From: Oscillospiraceae bacterium
Lineage (GTDB): Bacteria > Bacillota > Clostridia > Oscillospirales > Oscillospiraceae
Length of the DNA stretch: 56,274 nucleotides
Reading direction: 5' to 3'
Assembly (NCBI GenBank): GCA_017408525.1
Contig: JAFQUN010000120.1
Span: forward strand, 1 to 56,274
Positions 7,791-18,426 of this stretch are shown here, in pieces; within the stretch, counting starts at the first letter, position 1; each line of letters starts with the position of its first letter. Made by a program: the position numbers and the translations under genes. The notes beneath the pieces are model-generated. The model had not been told where the DNA came from and did no database searches. It saw nothing but the letters and a program-made list of their open reading frames with translations.

Positions 7791-8960
7791 ATGGCAAATC
7801 AATACGAAAGCGGCAACGAAAAACGCACCGCACCGCAGGGCGGAAGACCTGCCCCGCAGACGCGCGGATCGGACGAGGGCGCGCGGGAAGTTTTGTTCTG
7901 GTGCGCGATGACGTTTCTTTTCAGCTGCGGGCTTTGGCCGATCGCGATTTTTTTGCTGGTGCGAAGGTTTACGGCCGACCCGAAAAAGCAAGCGGTAAAA
8001 ACTGCCCCCAAACGAAGCACCTCACAGCGTGTGGGCACGGTGAGTGAGCCGCAGCGCACCGTGCGGACGAAGAAAAAGTCGGCGGGCGGCACGCATATCC
8101 TTACGATCATCGGCGCGGTGATCGCCATCGGCGGCGGTGTTGAGTTTTTGAACAGGCTCCCGTGGGTCATGGAATCGCTCTACGGTTTTTGGAACTGCAT
8201 CGTTGCACTCGGCTGGGTAAGCGGCGGACTTGCGATGATCTGGGGCGCGGACATGATCAAGCGCCGGAAAAGCCGGTACAGCCGCTATATGGCGGTCATC
8301 GGCTCTCGCCGCGCTGTCGCGGTCGATGAGCTTGTCGGCGTGATGCAGCTCGGGCGGAAAAAGGTCCTGCGTGACCTTGACGGGATGCTTGCGGAAAACT
8401 GGCTTGGCGAGGGTGCATATGTGGACGCGGGGCGCGGCGTTTTGTTTCTCGATGCGCGCGCTGCCGAAGAGTATACCGCCGCACAAAAGCAAAGTACCCC
8501 GCAGGAAACGGAAGAGACCTGCTCCGATGCGCTGCGCGCCATCCGCACGGCAAATGACCGTATTGCCGACGCTGTGGTATCCGAGAAGATCGAACGGCTT
8601 GAAACGCTCGCCGGGCGCATTTTAAAAGAGGTCGAGGAGCACCCGCAGAAGGAGGGGCAGGCGCGCCGGTTTTTGAACTACTATCTTCCCACCACGCGAA
8701 AGATCCTTGAAAGCTATGCCGATTTTGATGCTGCCGGTATCGACGGGGAAAATCTCACGCAGGCAAAACTTCGTATCGAGCAGACGCTTGATGCGCTTGT
8801 GGAAGGCTTCGAGCACCAGCTCGACGCGCTTTATATGAATGAAGCGCGTGACATCGACAGCGAGATCCGCGTCATGGAAACGATGCTTGCTCGCGACACG
8901 GCAAGTGCGGCGCGTGATTTTGGACTTGGCGGCGCGGCGGTGCGGAGTGAAAAGAACTGA
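7791..8960 (+). CDS. XpaC-like membrane protein (5-bromo-4-chloroindolyl phosphate hydrolysis family)
   Basis: A 389-residue protein resembling the XpaC family, whose role is poorly known; relatives are often next to TelA-like proteins. The N-terminal 70 residues are polar with an early hydrophobic segment (EVLFWCAMTFLFSCGLWPI, about 33-51). Two further membrane segments occur at about 103-122 and 130-148. A winged-helix-like stretch follows (YMAVIGSRRAVAVDELV...VLRDLDGMLAENWLG). The C-terminal helical domain (about 255-380) contains the recognisable FLNYYLPTTRKILESYADFD. It is cotranscribed with the DUF896 gene. No telA homologue lies in the window. The assignment rests on the C-terminal motif. 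Confidence 0.7.
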   Translation: MANQYESGNEKRTAPQGGRPAPQTRGSDEGAREVLFWCAMTFLFSCGLWPIAIFLLVRRFTADPKKQAVKTAPKRSTSQRVGTVSEPQRTVRTKKKSAGGTHILTIIGAVIAIGGGVEFLNRLPWVMESLYGFWNCIVALGWVSGGLAMIWGADMIKRRKSRYSRYMAVIGSRRAVAVDELVGVMQLGRKKVLRDLDGMLAENWLGEGAYVDAGRGVLFLDARAAEEYTAAQKQSTPQETEETCSDALRAIRTANDRIADAVVSEKIERLETLAGRILKEVEEHPQKEGQARRFLNYYLPTTRKILESYADFDAAGIDGENLTQAKLRIEQTLDALVEGFEHQLDALYMNEARDIDSEIRVMETMLARDTASAARDFGLGGAAVRSEKN

Positions 8961-9006
8961 CCGGCCCGCCGGACATGAGAAGTTATGTGATAAGGAGGAT
9001 GTACCG

Positions 9007-10878
9007 ATGAATCTGAAGCAGCGATACGACGCGTTCCTTGCCGGAACGGAAACAGCCGCCTACGAATTTCTCGGCGCACACCCCGAGGTGCGCGGCGGGA
9101 AGAAGGGCTATTGCTTCCGCGTCTGGGCACCGCACGCGCAAAGCGTCCATGTTACGGGCGATTTTTGCTCGTGGGACTGCACGGCACACCCGATGACAGG
9201 CTCCGACGCAGGCATCTGGGAAACATTTGTTGAGGGACTTTCCACCTTTGAAAATTATAAATATGCCGTTGCCGGCTGCGACGGTGTGCTGCGCATGAAG
9301 ACCGATCCTTATGCCTTCCACACCGAAACGCGCCCCGCAACAGCGGGCAAGCTCTACGACATCAGCGGCTACGAGTGGCACGATGAGAAATACCGCGCTG
9401 CGCGCGCCGAAAAGCCGCTCGACCGTGCGCCGCTCAATATTTACGAGGTGCACCTCGGCTCGTGGCGCAAACACGAAAACGGCGATTTTTACGACTACCG
9501 TACCATCGCGCGTGAGCTTGGCGAATATGTGTGCGAAATGGGCTACAACTGCGTCGAGCTTTTGCCTGTGACCGAGCATCCGCTCGACGCGTCGTGGGGG
9601 TATCAGTGTACCGGCTTTTTCGCGCCGACCTCGCGATTTGGAACGCCGCACGACTTCAAGTTCTTTGTTGACCATCTCCACTCGCTCGGCATCTCCATCA
9701 TCCTCGACTGGGTTCCGGCGCACTTCTGCAAGGACGCACACGGACTTGCAGACTTCGACGGGAGCAGCTGCTACGAATACGAGGACTGGCGTAAGCGTGA
9801 GCACGCCGGCTGGGGCACCCGCGTTTTCGACTACGGGCGCGGCGAGGTGCGCACCTTCCTCTTCTCCTCCGCGGCGTTCTGGCTGCGCGAGTATCATATC
9901 GACGGGCTGCGCGTGGACGCAGTCGCCTCGATGCTGTATCTTGATTACGGAAGAAACGACGGCGAGTGGATGCCGAACATCTACGGCGGTCATGAAAATC
10001 TGGAGGCGATCTCCTTTTTCCAGGAGCTCAACCGCATGGCGTTTTCGATCGACCCGTCCGTGATGATGGTCGCGGAGGAATCGACAGCATGGCCGCTTGT
10101 CACGCGCCCGCCGGAGGTCGGGGGACTCGGCTTCAACCTCAAGTGGAACATGGGCTGGATGAACGACATGTGCCACTACCTCAAAACCGACCCGCTCTAC
10201 CGCTACTACCACCATAAGGACATCACCTTCTCGATGATGTACGCCTTTACGGAAAACTTTGTCCTTCCCATCTCGCACGACGAGGTCGTGTATATGAAAG
10301 GCTCGCTTCGCGGCAAGATGCCCGGTGATGATTGGCAGGCGCTTGCCGGCGTGCGCGCGTTCACGGCGTACCTTCTTGCGCACCCGGGCAAAAAACTCAC
10401 ATTCATGGGCGCGGAGTTCGGTCAGTGGCACGAATGGGACTTTGCCAACCAGCTCGACTGGTATTTGATGGAGAATTTGGACAATCAGCGCACAAAGGCG
10501 TTTTTCAAGGCGATCAATCACTTCTATCTTGATGAACCCGCACTTTGGGAGGTCGACTTTTCGTGGGAAGGCTTTGAGTGGCTGGTCGTTGACGACAATC
10601 AAAACAACGTCGTCGCCTTCGTGCGGCGCGACCGGGACGGACGCGAGCTTGTGTGTGTCATCAACTTCTCTCCCATCCCGCGCGAGTGGTACCGCATCGG
10701 CGTACCGTGGCACCCGACCTACAAGGAAGTATTCAATACCGATGATGAGGCGTACGGCGGCAGCGGCTGCTATAAAAACGGCATCGTCTGGCCGGAGCGC
10801 CATTTCCTCCACGGTAAGGAGGACTCTATCGTCGTCAATATCCCGCCGATGGGCGCGATCTACCTGCGCGGCGAATGA
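9007..10878 (+). CDS. glgB: 1,4-alpha-glucan branching enzyme
   Basis: Makes the alpha-1,6 branches of glycogen by cutting and re-attaching linear alpha-1,4 chains. The ATG at 9007 has AAGGAGG eight bases upstream; the frame continues upstream over the end of the previous gene and is not used. In 623 residues: a CBM48 domain (about 20-110, with [19 protein letters not shown]), then a GH13 barrel with the conserved regions [25 protein letters not shown] (nucleophile Asp), MVAEEST (acid/base Glu) and ISHDEV (transition-state Asp), and a C-terminal beta domain. It lacks the extra N-terminal domain of E. coli GlgB. It is the first gene of the glycogen operon; repeat A copy 3 lies between it and glgC. 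Confidence 0.97.
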   Translation: MNLKQRYDAFLAGTETAAYEFLGAHPEVRGGKKGYCFRVWAPHAQSVHVTGDFCSWDCTAHPMTGSDAGIWETFVEGLSTFENYKYAVAGCDGVLRMKTDPYAFHTETRPATAGKLYDISGYEWHDEKYRAARAEKPLDRAPLNIYEVHLGSWRKHENGDFYDYRTIARELGEYVCEMGYNCVELLPVTEHPLDASWGYQCTGFFAPTSRFGTPHDFKFFVDHLHSLGISIILDWVPAHFCKDAHGLADFDGSSCYEYEDWRKREHAGWGTRVFDYGRGEVRTFLFSSAAFWLREYHIDGLRVDAVASMLYLDYGRNDGEWMPNIYGGHENLEAISFFQELNRMAFSIDPSVMMVAEESTAWPLVTRPPEVGGLGFNLKWNMGWMNDMCHYLKTDPLYRYYHHKDITFSMMYAFTENFVLPISHDEVVYMKGSLRGKMPGDDWQALAGVRAFTAYLLAHPGKKLTFMGAEFGQWHEWDFANQLDWYLMENLDNQRTKAFFKAINHFYLDEPALWEVDFSWEGFEWLVVDDNQNNVVAFVRRDRDGRELVCVINFSPIPREWYRIGVPWHPTYKEVFNTDDEAYGGSGCYKNGIVWPERHFLHGKEDSIVVNIPPMGAIYLRGE

Positions 10879-10898
10879 GCGTGAGGGAACACAAGCGT

Positions 10899-10953
10899 GA
10901 AATAAAGTTAAATCATTTTCGTCGGCGGCGTGTACGTCGGGGAAAATACTTCG
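10899..10953 (+). repeat. Repeat family A, copy 3 (modules b/c only)
   Basis: A partial copy in the glgB-glgC gap: AAATAAAGTTAAATCATTTTC, then CGGCGGCGTGTACGTCG and GGAAAATACTTCG. It ends about 20 bases before the glgC ribosome binding site, so it lies in the glgC leader of the operon mRNA. Confidence 0.7.
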
Positions 10954-10979
10954 AGGATCATAAAAAGGAGGACAGCAAA

Positions 10980-12185
10980 ATGAAAAAAGAATGTATGGCC
11001 ATGCTGCTTGCGGGAGGACAGGGAAGCCGCCTGTATGTTCTCACAAGCGACATGGCAAAGCCCGCAGTGCCTTTCGGCGGAAAGTTCCGCATCATTGATT
11101 TCCCCCTTTCCAACTGCACCAACTCCGGCATCGATACGGTGGGCGTTCTCACACAGTACCGCCCGCTTGAACTCAACCGCTACATCGGAAGCGGACAGCC
11201 GTGGGATCTCGACCATACCGACGGCGGCGTGTATATCCTCCCGCCGTACCAGTCCGCTGACGGTGCGGTGTGGTACAAAGGTACGGCAAACGCCATCTAT
11301 CAGAATATCGGCTTTATTGACTCCTATGAACCGGACTATGTTCTCATCCTCTCCGGTGACCATATCTATAAGATGAACTACGACAAGATGCTCCAGCGCC
11401 ATAAAGCATCCGGCGCGGACTGCACCATTTCTGTTATGGAAGTGCCGTGGGATGAAGCGTCGCGCTTTGGCATCATGAACGTCGACGGCGACGATGTCAT
11501 CGTCGAATTTGAGGAAAAGCCGAAAACCCCCAAGAGCAACCTTGCCTCCATGGGCATTTACATCTTCACGTGGGAGAAGCTGCGCAAGTACCTCATTGAG
11601 GACGAGGCGACGGAGGGTTCTTCCAACGACTTCGGAAAGAACATCATCCCCACCATGCTCGGCGCGGGTGAGCGCATGGTCGCCTACCGCTTTGAGGGGT
11701 ACTGGAAGGATGTCGGTACGCTTGACTCCCTGTGGGATGCGAACATGGATATGCTTGCCCCAGGCAGCGGACTGAATCTGCTTGACAGAAAATGGCCCAT
11801 CTACGCGCGCTCCGTTTCCGCGCCGCCCGCCTTTTATGCGCCCGGCGCGCACGTTGCGCACAGCGTCGTTTCGCTTGGCTGCACCATTGAGGGCGCGGTC
11901 GAAAACTCCGTTATTTCGCAAAACTGCACCGTTGGCGCGGGCGCGACGGTCGAGTATTCGCTGCTCATGCCCGGCGCTGTCGTTGAGGCGGGCGCGAAGG
12001 TTTCCTATGCGATCCTCGGTGAAAACAGCCGTGTCGGCGCGGGCGCCGCAGTTGGCTGCGCACCGTCGGAGGCGGCGGACAAATGGGGTGTCGCGGTTCT
12101 CGGACCCGACACGAAGATCGAGGCAAAGCGCACCGTCGGCTGCGCGATGATGGTCGACAAACACGGACAGGAGGTGGCAAGATGA
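10980..12185 (+). CDS. glgC: Glucose-1-phosphate adenylyltransferase, catalytic subunit
   Basis: Makes ADP-glucose from ATP and glucose-1-phosphate, the first committed step of glycogen synthesis. The start is the ATG at 10980, behind AAAAAGGAGG. In 401 residues the nucleotidyltransferase domain comes first: [10 protein letters not shown] (about 8-17) is the dinucleotide-binding loop, with SR replacing the more common TR as in other clostridial GlgC proteins; [28 protein letters not shown] (metal-binding Asp) and EEKPKTP follow. The C-terminal part is a left-handed beta helix of hexapeptide repeats (about 290-400). The TGA overlaps the glgD ATG as ATGA, so the two subunits are translationally coupled, in keeping with a GlgC/GlgD complex. 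Confidence 0.96.
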   Translation: MKKECMAMLLAGGQGSRLYVLTSDMAKPAVPFGGKFRIIDFPLSNCTNSGIDTVGVLTQYRPLELNRYIGSGQPWDLDHTDGGVYILPPYQSADGAVWYKGTANAIYQNIGFIDSYEPDYVLILSGDHIYKMNYDKMLQRHKASGADCTISVMEVPWDEASRFGIMNVDGDDVIVEFEEKPKTPKSNLASMGIYIFTWEKLRKYLIEDEATEGSSNDFGKNIIPTMLGAGERMVAYRFEGYWKDVGTLDSLWDANMDMLAPGSGLNLLDRKWPIYARSVSAPPAFYAPGAHVAHSVVSLGCTIEGAVENSVISQNCTVGAGATVEYSLLMPGAVVEAGAKVSYAILGENSRVGAGAAVGCAPSEAADKWGVAVLGPDTKIEAKRTVGCAMMVDKHGQEVAR

Positions 12186-13279
12186 CCGGTCTGCACGGAA
12201 TTTTATTTGCCTATGAAGGAGGCAGAGGTCTGGGCGAACTTGCCCAGCACCGCGTCCCTGCGTCTGTTCCTTTCGGCGGACGCTACCGCATCGTCGACTT
12301 CATGCTCTCCAACCTTGCAAACGCCGAGGTCACGGATGTCGGTGTCGTGATGGAGGGGAATTATCAAAGCCTTCTTGACCATCTTGGAAACGGGCGCGTG
12401 TGGGATATGACGCGCAAGTTCGGCGGTTTGAAGCTCCTGCCCCCCTATGTGGGACGCGACGCATACCGCGGCTGGATGGACGCGCTGCGCTATCTTAAAT
12501 CCTACGTTGAGGAGATCCGTCAGGAGTATGTCCTCCTTTCCAACAGCGACGTTGTTGTGAACCTTCCCCTGCGCGAGGGGCTCGACCGGCACGTTGCCTC
12601 CGGTGCGGATGTCACGGTGATCTGCACCTCCAACACCGACTCCGGCGTGGAGGACACCTATTTCCGCGTCGATGAGAGCGGCAAGGTCACCGAAACGCTC
12701 CACCGTGTGCAAAAGACGGACGGCAAGCGTTCCCTTGGCATCTACATCCTCTCGAAAGAGCTCCTTTTGAAGGCCATCGACGAGTGCGCCGCGCATGATG
12801 AATACAATTTCATCGCCGGCGTCCTGCAAAACAGCGAGCTTGCCCCGAACGTGAATGCGTTCGTCTGGGACGGTTTTGCCGTGCAGATCAAAACGCTCAA
12901 ACAGTACCACGAGTGCAGCATGAAGCTCTTGCAGCCCGAAATTCGCGCCGATCTTTTCTGCCGCGAGCGTCCTATTCGCGCCAAGGTCGACGACGAGGCT
13001 GCGTCCTACATAGCGCCCGATGCGCATTGCGTCAATTCCCTTGTTGCCGACGGCTGCATGATCGAAGGCAGCGTCGAAGACAGCATCCTCTTCCCCGGCG
13101 TCACAGTTGCGCGCGGTGCGAAGGTCAAAAATTGCATCCTGATGAAGAATATGAGTGTCGGCGAGGATGCGCAGCTTGACTACATCATCGCCGACAAGGG
13201 TGTTGCGCTCGGCAGCGGCACGCGCCTTGCCGGAAACGAAAACTATCCGATGGCGGTCGCAAAGCACAGCATCGTCTAA
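12182..13279 (+). CDS. glgD: GlgD, non-catalytic partner of glucose-1-phosphate adenylyltransferase
   Basis: Paralogue of GlgC that in Firmicutes forms a hetero-oligomer with it and raises activity. The start overlaps the glgC stop (ATGA at 12182). In 365 residues the fold is shared with GlgC ([31 protein letters not shown]-terminal beta helix), but the nucleotide-binding loop is absent: the equivalent stretch reads [14 protein letters not shown], without GGxGxR and the following Leu-Thr. The metal Asp region reads NSDVV instead of GDH. It is therefore predicted to be regulatory. It is shorter than GlgC by about 35 residues. glgA follows after 28 bases with its own AAAGGAG. Confidence 0.93.
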   Translation: MTGLHGILFAYEGGRGLGELAQHRVPASVPFGGRYRIVDFMLSNLANAEVTDVGVVMEGNYQSLLDHLGNGRVWDMTRKFGGLKLLPPYVGRDAYRGWMDALRYLKSYVEEIRQEYVLLSNSDVVVNLPLREGLDRHVASGADVTVICTSNTDSGVEDTYFRVDESGKVTETLHRVQKTDGKRSLGIYILSKELLLKAIDECAAHDEYNFIAGVLQNSELAPNVNAFVWDGFAVQIKTLKQYHECSMKLLQPEIRADLFCRERPIRAKVDDEAASYIAPDAHCVNSLVADGCMIEGSVEDSILFPGVTVARGAKVKNCILMKNMSVGEDAQLDYIIADKGVALGSGTRLAGNENYPMAVAKHSIV

Positions 13280-13307
13280 AACGATAAGATGAAAGGAGAC
13301 AGGGTGC

Positions 13308-14747
13308 ATGAATATCCTGTTTGTTACGAGCGAAGCCGTCCCCTTCAGTAAGACAGGCGGTCTTGCCGACGTTGCCGGAAGTTTGCCGCAGGCGCTTGCC
13401 GCAAACGGCGACGAGGTTTCCGTCGTCCTCCCGCTCTACGCCCCCACCGCGCAGAAGTTTGGCGGCGAGCTGGAGTTTCTCCGCTACTACTACGTCCGCC
13501 TTGCCTGGCGCAATCTCTACTGCGGCGTTTTCACGCTCCGCCGCGACGGCGTGACATATTATTTCCTCGACAACGAATACTACTTCAAGCGCGAGAATTT
13601 CTACGGCTATTTTGATGATGGCGAGCGCTTCGCCTTTTTCTCCCGCGCGGTCGTCGATCTTCTCGAAAAGCTCCCGCAAAAGCCGCAGGTCGTCCACTGC
13701 AACGACTGGCAAAGCGGACTTGTCCCCGTCTATATCCGCGACGAATCGGCAAGAAGCGAATTCTACCGCGATATCCGCACCGTCATCACCGTCCATAATA
13801 TCGAGTATCAGGGGCGCTGCGGCTGGGATGCCCCGGGCGAGCTTCTGGGTCTCGACCCCGGCTGGATGCACAGCGGCACGCTTGAATACGGCGGCGATGT
13901 CAACATTCTCAAAGGTGCCATGCTCGTATCCGATGCCGTCACGGCCGTCAGCCCCACCTACGCACAGCAGCTTCGCAGCGCCGAGTATGCCCACGGTCTT
14001 GAAAACGTTGTCGAGCTTTGCGCCGATAAGCTCCACGGCGTTTTGAACGGCATCGACATGGTGCGCTACAACCCCTCGAAGGATACCACGATCGCAAAGA
14101 AGTATTCCTTTAAAAAGCCAGAGGGCAAGGCAGAGTGCAAGGCGCATTTGCAGGAGAAGATGGGTCTGAACGTTGATGCGGAGCGTCCCATCATTGCGAT
14201 GGTCTCCCGCCTTGTCACCCACAAGGGACTTGATCTTGTGTGCGCCATGCTCGATGAGCTGATGGCGTCGACCGATGCGCAGTTTGCCATTCTCGGCAAG
14301 GGCGATGCGCAGTATGAGGAGTTTTTCGCCGGTGCGCAGGCGCGCTGGCCCGGCCGCGTCGCCTTTTACATGGGTTATTCCGAAGAGCTTTCGCTTGAAA
14401 TTTACAGTGGCGCCGACCTTTTCCTCATGCCGTCGAAGAGCGAGCCGTGCGGGCTGAGTCAGCTGATCGCCATGCGTTACGGCACCGTTCCCATCGTGCG
14501 CGAAACGGGCGGTCTTCGTGACACGGTCCACGCTTACGAAGCGCCCACCGGAAAGGGCAATGGCTTTTCCTTCGCCGCGTACAACGCCCACGATATGGCA
14601 TATGTTGTGCGTGAAGCGGTCGCGCTTTACCATGACAACCCCGAGGCGTTTAAAAAGATCCGAAACCGCGGCATGATGCAGGACTTCAGCTGGAAGGCAA
14701 GCGCCGTGAAATACCACGAGATCTACGAAAAAATCTGCAACAGCTAA
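13308..14747 (+). CDS. glgA: Glycogen synthase (ADP-glucose type, GT5)
   Basis: Extends alpha-1,4-glucan chains with ADP-glucose made by GlgCD. The 479-residue protein has the expected N-terminal KTGGLADVAGSLP (about 15-27; Lys15 is the ADP-glucose-binding lysine), then HCNDWQSGLVPVY, TVHNIEYQG, the linker MVSRLVTHKGLDL, and the C-terminal signature MPSKSEPCGLSQLIAMRYGTVPIVRETGGL with the catalytic-site Glu in the SEPCG segment. Length and spacing are normal. AAAGGAG lies 10 bases before the ATG. It stands between glgD and glgP in the operon, with 19 bases to the glgP start. Confidence 0.97.
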   Translation: MNILFVTSEAVPFSKTGGLADVAGSLPQALAANGDEVSVVLPLYAPTAQKFGGELEFLRYYYVRLAWRNLYCGVFTLRRDGVTYYFLDNEYYFKRENFYGYFDDGERFAFFSRAVVDLLEKLPQKPQVVHCNDWQSGLVPVYIRDESARSEFYRDIRTVITVHNIEYQGRCGWDAPGELLGLDPGWMHSGTLEYGGDVNILKGAMLVSDAVTAVSPTYAQQLRSAEYAHGLENVVELCADKLHGVLNGIDMVRYNPSKDTTIAKKYSFKKPEGKAECKAHLQEKMGLNVDAERPIIAMVSRLVTHKGLDLVCAMLDELMASTDAQFAILGKGDAQYEEFFAGAQARWPGRVAFYMGYSEELSLEIYSGADLFLMPSKSEPCGLSQLIAMRYGTVPIVRETGGLRDTVHAYEAPTGKGNGFSFAAYNAHDMAYVVREAVALYHDNPEAFKKIRNRGMMQDFSWKASAVKYHEIYEKICNS

Positions 14748-14766
14748 AAAATAGGAGACAAAAACA

Positions 14767-17178
14767 ATGCAAATCAAAAATACTGCCGACATGAAAGAGG
14801 CGCTTTGCGAGAAGCTGCGCATGCAGTTTGGCTGCATGGTCGAAGATGCCGACGAAGGACAGATGCTCCAGGCTGCCGCGCTGGTGCTGCGCGATGTGAT
14901 GGCGTCGCGCGGCGCGCAGACCCGCCGCCGCACGCGTGCGGAGGGAAAGCGTCAGGTCCACTACCTTTCCCTTGAGTTTCTCATCGGGCGCAGCCTCATC
15001 AAAAACGCCTTCAACCTTGGTGTCGGCGACATTCTGACCGATGCGATCAATGAGCTTGGCTTCCGCGCCGCCGACGTTTTTGAGATGGAGCCGGACGCGG
15101 GACTCGGCAACGGCGGTCTTGGCCGCCTTGCCGCGTGCTACCTTGACGCAATGACCACGCTTGAGATCCCCGCCGCCGGCTATTCGCTTTGCTACGAGCT
15201 TGGTATTTTCCGCCAGCGCATCGTCGACGGCGAACAGGTGGAGCTTCCCGACAACTGGAAAGACCGTGGCGGTGCATGGCTCATCACGCGTCCTGCCGAG
15301 CGGCAGGCTGTCCACTTCGGCGGCACACTGCGCGAGATCTGGTCGGAGGGGCGCAGCTATTGCATCCACGAAGGCTATGACACGGTCATCGCCATGCCCT
15401 GTGATATGGAGATCGCCGGTTATGATACCGAGCATGTCAACACCCTCCGTCTTTGGGACGCAAAGCCTGCCCAGCCGCTCGATATGTCGCTTTTCAGCCG
15501 CGGCGAATACCTCAAAGCCGCTGAGGAGGACGCGATGGCAGAAACCATCGTCAAGGTCCTCTACCCCGAGGATAACCACTATGAGGGCAAGTCTCTGCGC
15601 CTCAAGCAGCAGTACTTTTTCGTCTCGGCAACGGTGCAGTCGATCGTCCAGAAGCACATTGAAGCGTACGGCACCTGCACCAATTTCCATGAAAAGAACG
15701 TCATTCAGATCAACGATACGCACCCCGCGCTCGTCATTCCGGAGCTGATGCGTATTTTGATCGACGATGCCGGTCTTTCCTGGGACGAGGCGTGGCACAT
15801 CACGAAAAATTCTGTTGCTTACACGAACCATACCGTTCTTGCCGAAGCGCTTGAGCGCTGGCCGCAAAAGCTCTTTGAAACGCTTCTCCCCCGCATCTGG
15901 CAGATCACGCAGGAGATCGCCCACCGCTATCAGCGTCAGGTCGAGGAATTCTATCACGACGAATGGAAAACGCGTGAGATGGCTGTCATCTGGGACGGCG
16001 AAGTGCGCATGGCGAACCTCTGCATCGCCGGCGGTATGGCTGTCAACGGCGTTTCCGCGCTCCACTCCGACATTCTGCGTCAGGACGTTTTCCGTCATGC
16101 ATGCCAGATGGAGCCGCAGAAGTTCAAAAACGTCACCAACGGCGTCGATCACCGCCGCTGGCTCACGCAGGTCAACCCCGGACTTGATGGACTGATCCGC
16201 TCGCTTCTTGGCAAGGACGAAAATTATCTCCGCCATCCGGAGGTTTTGCGCGGCATCGAAAAGTATGCCGACGATGCTGCTGTCCTCGACAAGCTTGAAG
16301 CGATCAAGAAGAAGAATAAGGAAGATTTTGCCGCGTGGATCCGCCGCGAGCAGGGCGTTGTTCTCAATACCGACGCCATCTTCGACGTGCAGGTCAAGCG
16401 TCTGCATGAGTACAAGCGCCAGCTTTTGAACGCGCTGCACATTATCTGCCTCTACCAGACGCTGCGCGACAATCCCGGCATGGATATGCAGCCGCACACC
16501 TTCCTTTTCGGCGCGAAGGCGGCGCCCGGCTACGCTGTTGCAAAGCGCATCATTCGCCTGATCTGCTCGCTTGCGCGCCAGATCGAAAAAGACCCCATCT
16601 GCCGCGACAAGCTGCAGGTCGTTTTCCTTGAAAACTACCGCGTCTCGCTTGCCGAGCGACTCATCCCCGCCTCCGAGGTCAGCCAGCAGATCTCTACCGC
16701 CGGCAAGGAAGCCTCCGGCACGGGCAATATGAAGTTCATGATGAACGGCGCGCTCACCATCGGTACGCTCGACGGCGCAAACGTTGAAATGCACGAGCTG
16801 CTTGGTGACGAGAATATGTTCCTCTTTGGTCTCCATGCCGACGAAGTTTCCGCGCTCAAAGCCGGCGGCTACGATCCGCGCGCATATGAACAGCGCGACG
16901 TGCGTATCCAGCGCGTCCTCGACCAGCTGCGTACCGGTTTTTCCGACGGTGTTTCCTACAACGATCTGCGTGAGCGTCTGCTCGGAAACGACGAGTATAT
17001 GCTCCTTGCCGACTTCGCCGATTATTGCGAGGCGGAGCGCCGCATGATGCAGACTTATGCCGACCGCAGGACGTGGAATGCGATGTCGCTTCGCAACATC
17101 GCGCGCAGCGGCATCTTCGCCGCTGACCGCAGTGTGGGCGAATACGCCGACAATATCTGGCACGTTCCCCACCGCTGA
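14767..17178 (+). CDS. glgP: Glycogen/alpha-glucan phosphorylase
   Basis: Degrades alpha-1,4-glucan to glucose-1-phosphate with pyridoxal phosphate as cofactor; it can return carbon to the pool used by GlgC. The 803-residue protein has the family start (VHYLSLEFLIGRSL near 60-73), the glycine loop GLGNGGLGRLAACYLD, KRLHEYKRQLLN, and the cofactor site EASGTGNMKFMMNGALTIGT, where the Lys binds the cofactor. The length is typical of bacterial enzymes and the allosteric N-terminal extension of animal enzymes is absent. It is the last glg gene; module d of repeat A lies directly after it and may serve as an RNA 3' hairpin. Confidence 0.97.
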   Translation: MQIKNTADMKEALCEKLRMQFGCMVEDADEGQMLQAAALVLRDVMASRGAQTRRRTRAEGKRQVHYLSLEFLIGRSLIKNAFNLGVGDILTDAINELGFRAADVFEMEPDAGLGNGGLGRLAACYLDAMTTLEIPAAGYSLCYELGIFRQRIVDGEQVELPDNWKDRGGAWLITRPAERQAVHFGGTLREIWSEGRSYCIHEGYDTVIAMPCDMEIAGYDTEHVNTLRLWDAKPAQPLDMSLFSRGEYLKAAEEDAMAETIVKVLYPEDNHYEGKSLRLKQQYFFVSATVQSIVQKHIEAYGTCTNFHEKNVIQINDTHPALVIPELMRILIDDAGLSWDEAWHITKNSVAYTNHTVLAEALERWPQKLFETLLPRIWQITQEIAHRYQRQVEEFYHDEWKTREMAVIWDGEVRMANLCIAGGMAVNGVSALHSDILRQDVFRHACQMEPQKFKNVTNGVDHRRWLTQVNPGLDGLIRSLLGKDENYLRHPEVLRGIEKYADDAAVLDKLEAIKKKNKEDFAAWIRREQGVVLNTDAIFDVQVKRLHEYKRQLLNALHIICLYQTLRDNPGMDMQPHTFLFGAKAAPGYAVAKRIIRLICSLARQIEKDPICRDKLQVVFLENYRVSLAERLIPASEVSQQISTAGKEASGTGNMKFMMNGALTIGTLDGANVEMHELLGDENMFLFGLHADEVSALKAGGYDPRAYEQRDVRIQRVLDQLRTGFSDGVSYNDLRERLLGNDEYMLLADFADYCEAERRMMQTYADRRTWNAMSLRNIARSGIFAADRSVGEYADNIWHVPHR

Positions 17179-17181
17179 TCA

Positions 17182-17220
17182 CAGAAAACTCGAAAAAGAT
17201 GCGAAGCATCTTTTTCGAAA
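17182..17220 (+). repeat. Repeat family A, copy 4 (module d only), hairpin after glgP
   Basis: The hairpin CTCGAAAAAGATGC / GCATCTTTTTCGAA starts four bases after the glgP stop and ends 20 bases before the helicase ATG. Only the terminal stem module of family A is present. It lacks a clear T-run after the stem, so it is at most a weak terminator. Confidence 0.7.
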
Positions 17221-17241
17221 AAATGTAAGGAAGAAAAAACA

Positions 17242-18405
17242 ATGCAATTTACCGAAGGCGTGCGCTTTGCAAGTCTCCCCCTTTCGGGGGAGACATTGCG
17301 CGCACTGCAAAAAAAGGGGATCGAGATGTCAACGCCCGTGCAGGCGGGCTGCATCGAGCCAATGCTCGAGTGGAAGGACGTTATTGCAAAGGCGCCGACC
17401 GGCACGGGAAAAACGTTTGCCTTCGGCATCCCTATCATTGAACACATCGACACGGAAAGCCACGAGGTGCAGGCGGTCATCATGGCGCCTACGCGTGAGC
17501 TTGCCATGCAGATCACAAGTGAGATGCGTGAGGTCGCCGTTTACAAAACGGGGATCCGTATCGTCTGCCTCTACGGCGGACAGCCTATCGGCAAGCAGAT
17601 CGAGGCGCTGAAGAAAAAGCCGCAGATCGTCGTTGCAACGCCGGGACGCCTGTCCGACCACATGAAGCGGCGCACCGTGCGTGTCGACAGCGCCCAAACC
17701 GTCGTCCTCGATGAGGCGGACCGTATGCTCGACATGGGTTTCATCCACGATGTGACCCGCATCCTCGATAAGATCCCAAAGCGGCGCCACCTTGGAATGT
17801 TCTCTGCCACGATGAGCCGCGAGGTCATGGATATCAGCTGGGTCTACCAGCGAGACCCCGTGGAGATCGAGGTCGCCGCCGACGAGAAGAATAAGCCCGA
17901 TATCCGCCAGTACCGAATGGACGTTTCCACGGACGGAAAGGTCGACGCGATGGTGAAGATCATGGAAGCGGAGGGCTTTGAGCGTGTGATGGCATTTTGC
18001 AACACGAAGGGCTCGACCGAGCGCATGACGAAGTTTTTGCAGCTTCGCGGCATCGACGCTGACTGCATCCACGGCGACATCCCGCAAAAGCGGCGCGAGG
18101 CGGTCATGGCGCGCTTCCGTAAGGGGGAGCTGCGCGTGTTCGTCGCAACGGACGTTGCTGCGCGCGGCATCGATGTGGACGATGTGGATGCCGTTTTCAA
18201 CTGCGATGTACCCGATGAGAACGAGTATTATATCCACCGTATCGGGCGCACGGGCCGTGCGAAGCGGCAGGGGAAGGCATACACGTTTGTTGCCGACTAT
18301 CCCTCCAAAATGCGCATTGATGAGATCGCAAAGCGCACCAAAAACACCATCACTCCTGTGGAGCTTGATGAAAACGGCGCGCTCACCGAGCTTGTGCAAA
18401 AATAA
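17242..18405 (+). CDS. DEAD-box RNA helicase (minimal core)
   Basis: ATP-dependent RNA helicase, probably acting in RNA turnover, ribosome assembly or cold adaptation. All core motifs are present in 387 residues: the Q motif region (FASLPLSGETLRAL...TPVQAG), motif I APTGTGKT, Ia PTRELA, II DEAD in VVLDEADRMLDMGF, III SAT, IV/V (VFVATDVAARGIDVDDV) and VI HRIGRTGR. The protein ends soon after motif VI and lacks the C-terminal RNA-binding extensions of CshA, DbpA or DeaD, so a more exact name is not justified. It lies 63 bases after glgP and is followed by a hairpin at 18427. Confidence 0.93.
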   Translation: MQFTEGVRFASLPLSGETLRALQKKGIEMSTPVQAGCIEPMLEWKDVIAKAPTGTGKTFAFGIPIIEHIDTESHEVQAVIMAPTRELAMQITSEMREVAVYKTGIRIVCLYGGQPIGKQIEALKKKPQIVVATPGRLSDHMKRRTVRVDSAQTVVLDEADRMLDMGFIHDVTRILDKIPKRRHLGMFSATMSREVMDISWVYQRDPVEIEVAADEKNKPDIRQYRMDVSTDGKVDAMVKIMEAEGFERVMAFCNTKGSTERMTKFLQLRGIDADCIHGDIPQKRREAVMARFRKGELRVFVATDVAARGIDVDDVDAVFNCDVPDENEYYIHRIGRTGRAKRQGKAYTFVADYPSKMRIDEIAKRTKNTITPVELDENGALTELVQK

Positions 18406-18426
18406 GCTTGTAACTTTTTTGTAACG

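Noticed and set aside
8983-10812. Long open frame antisense to glgB
   Set aside because: It is a shadow frame produced by high G+C and codon bias. The protein has no family pattern, and glgB on the other strand is certain.
14686-17172. Long open frame antisense to glgP
   Set aside because: Same reason: full overlap with a certain gene, no ribosome binding site and no recognisable domain.
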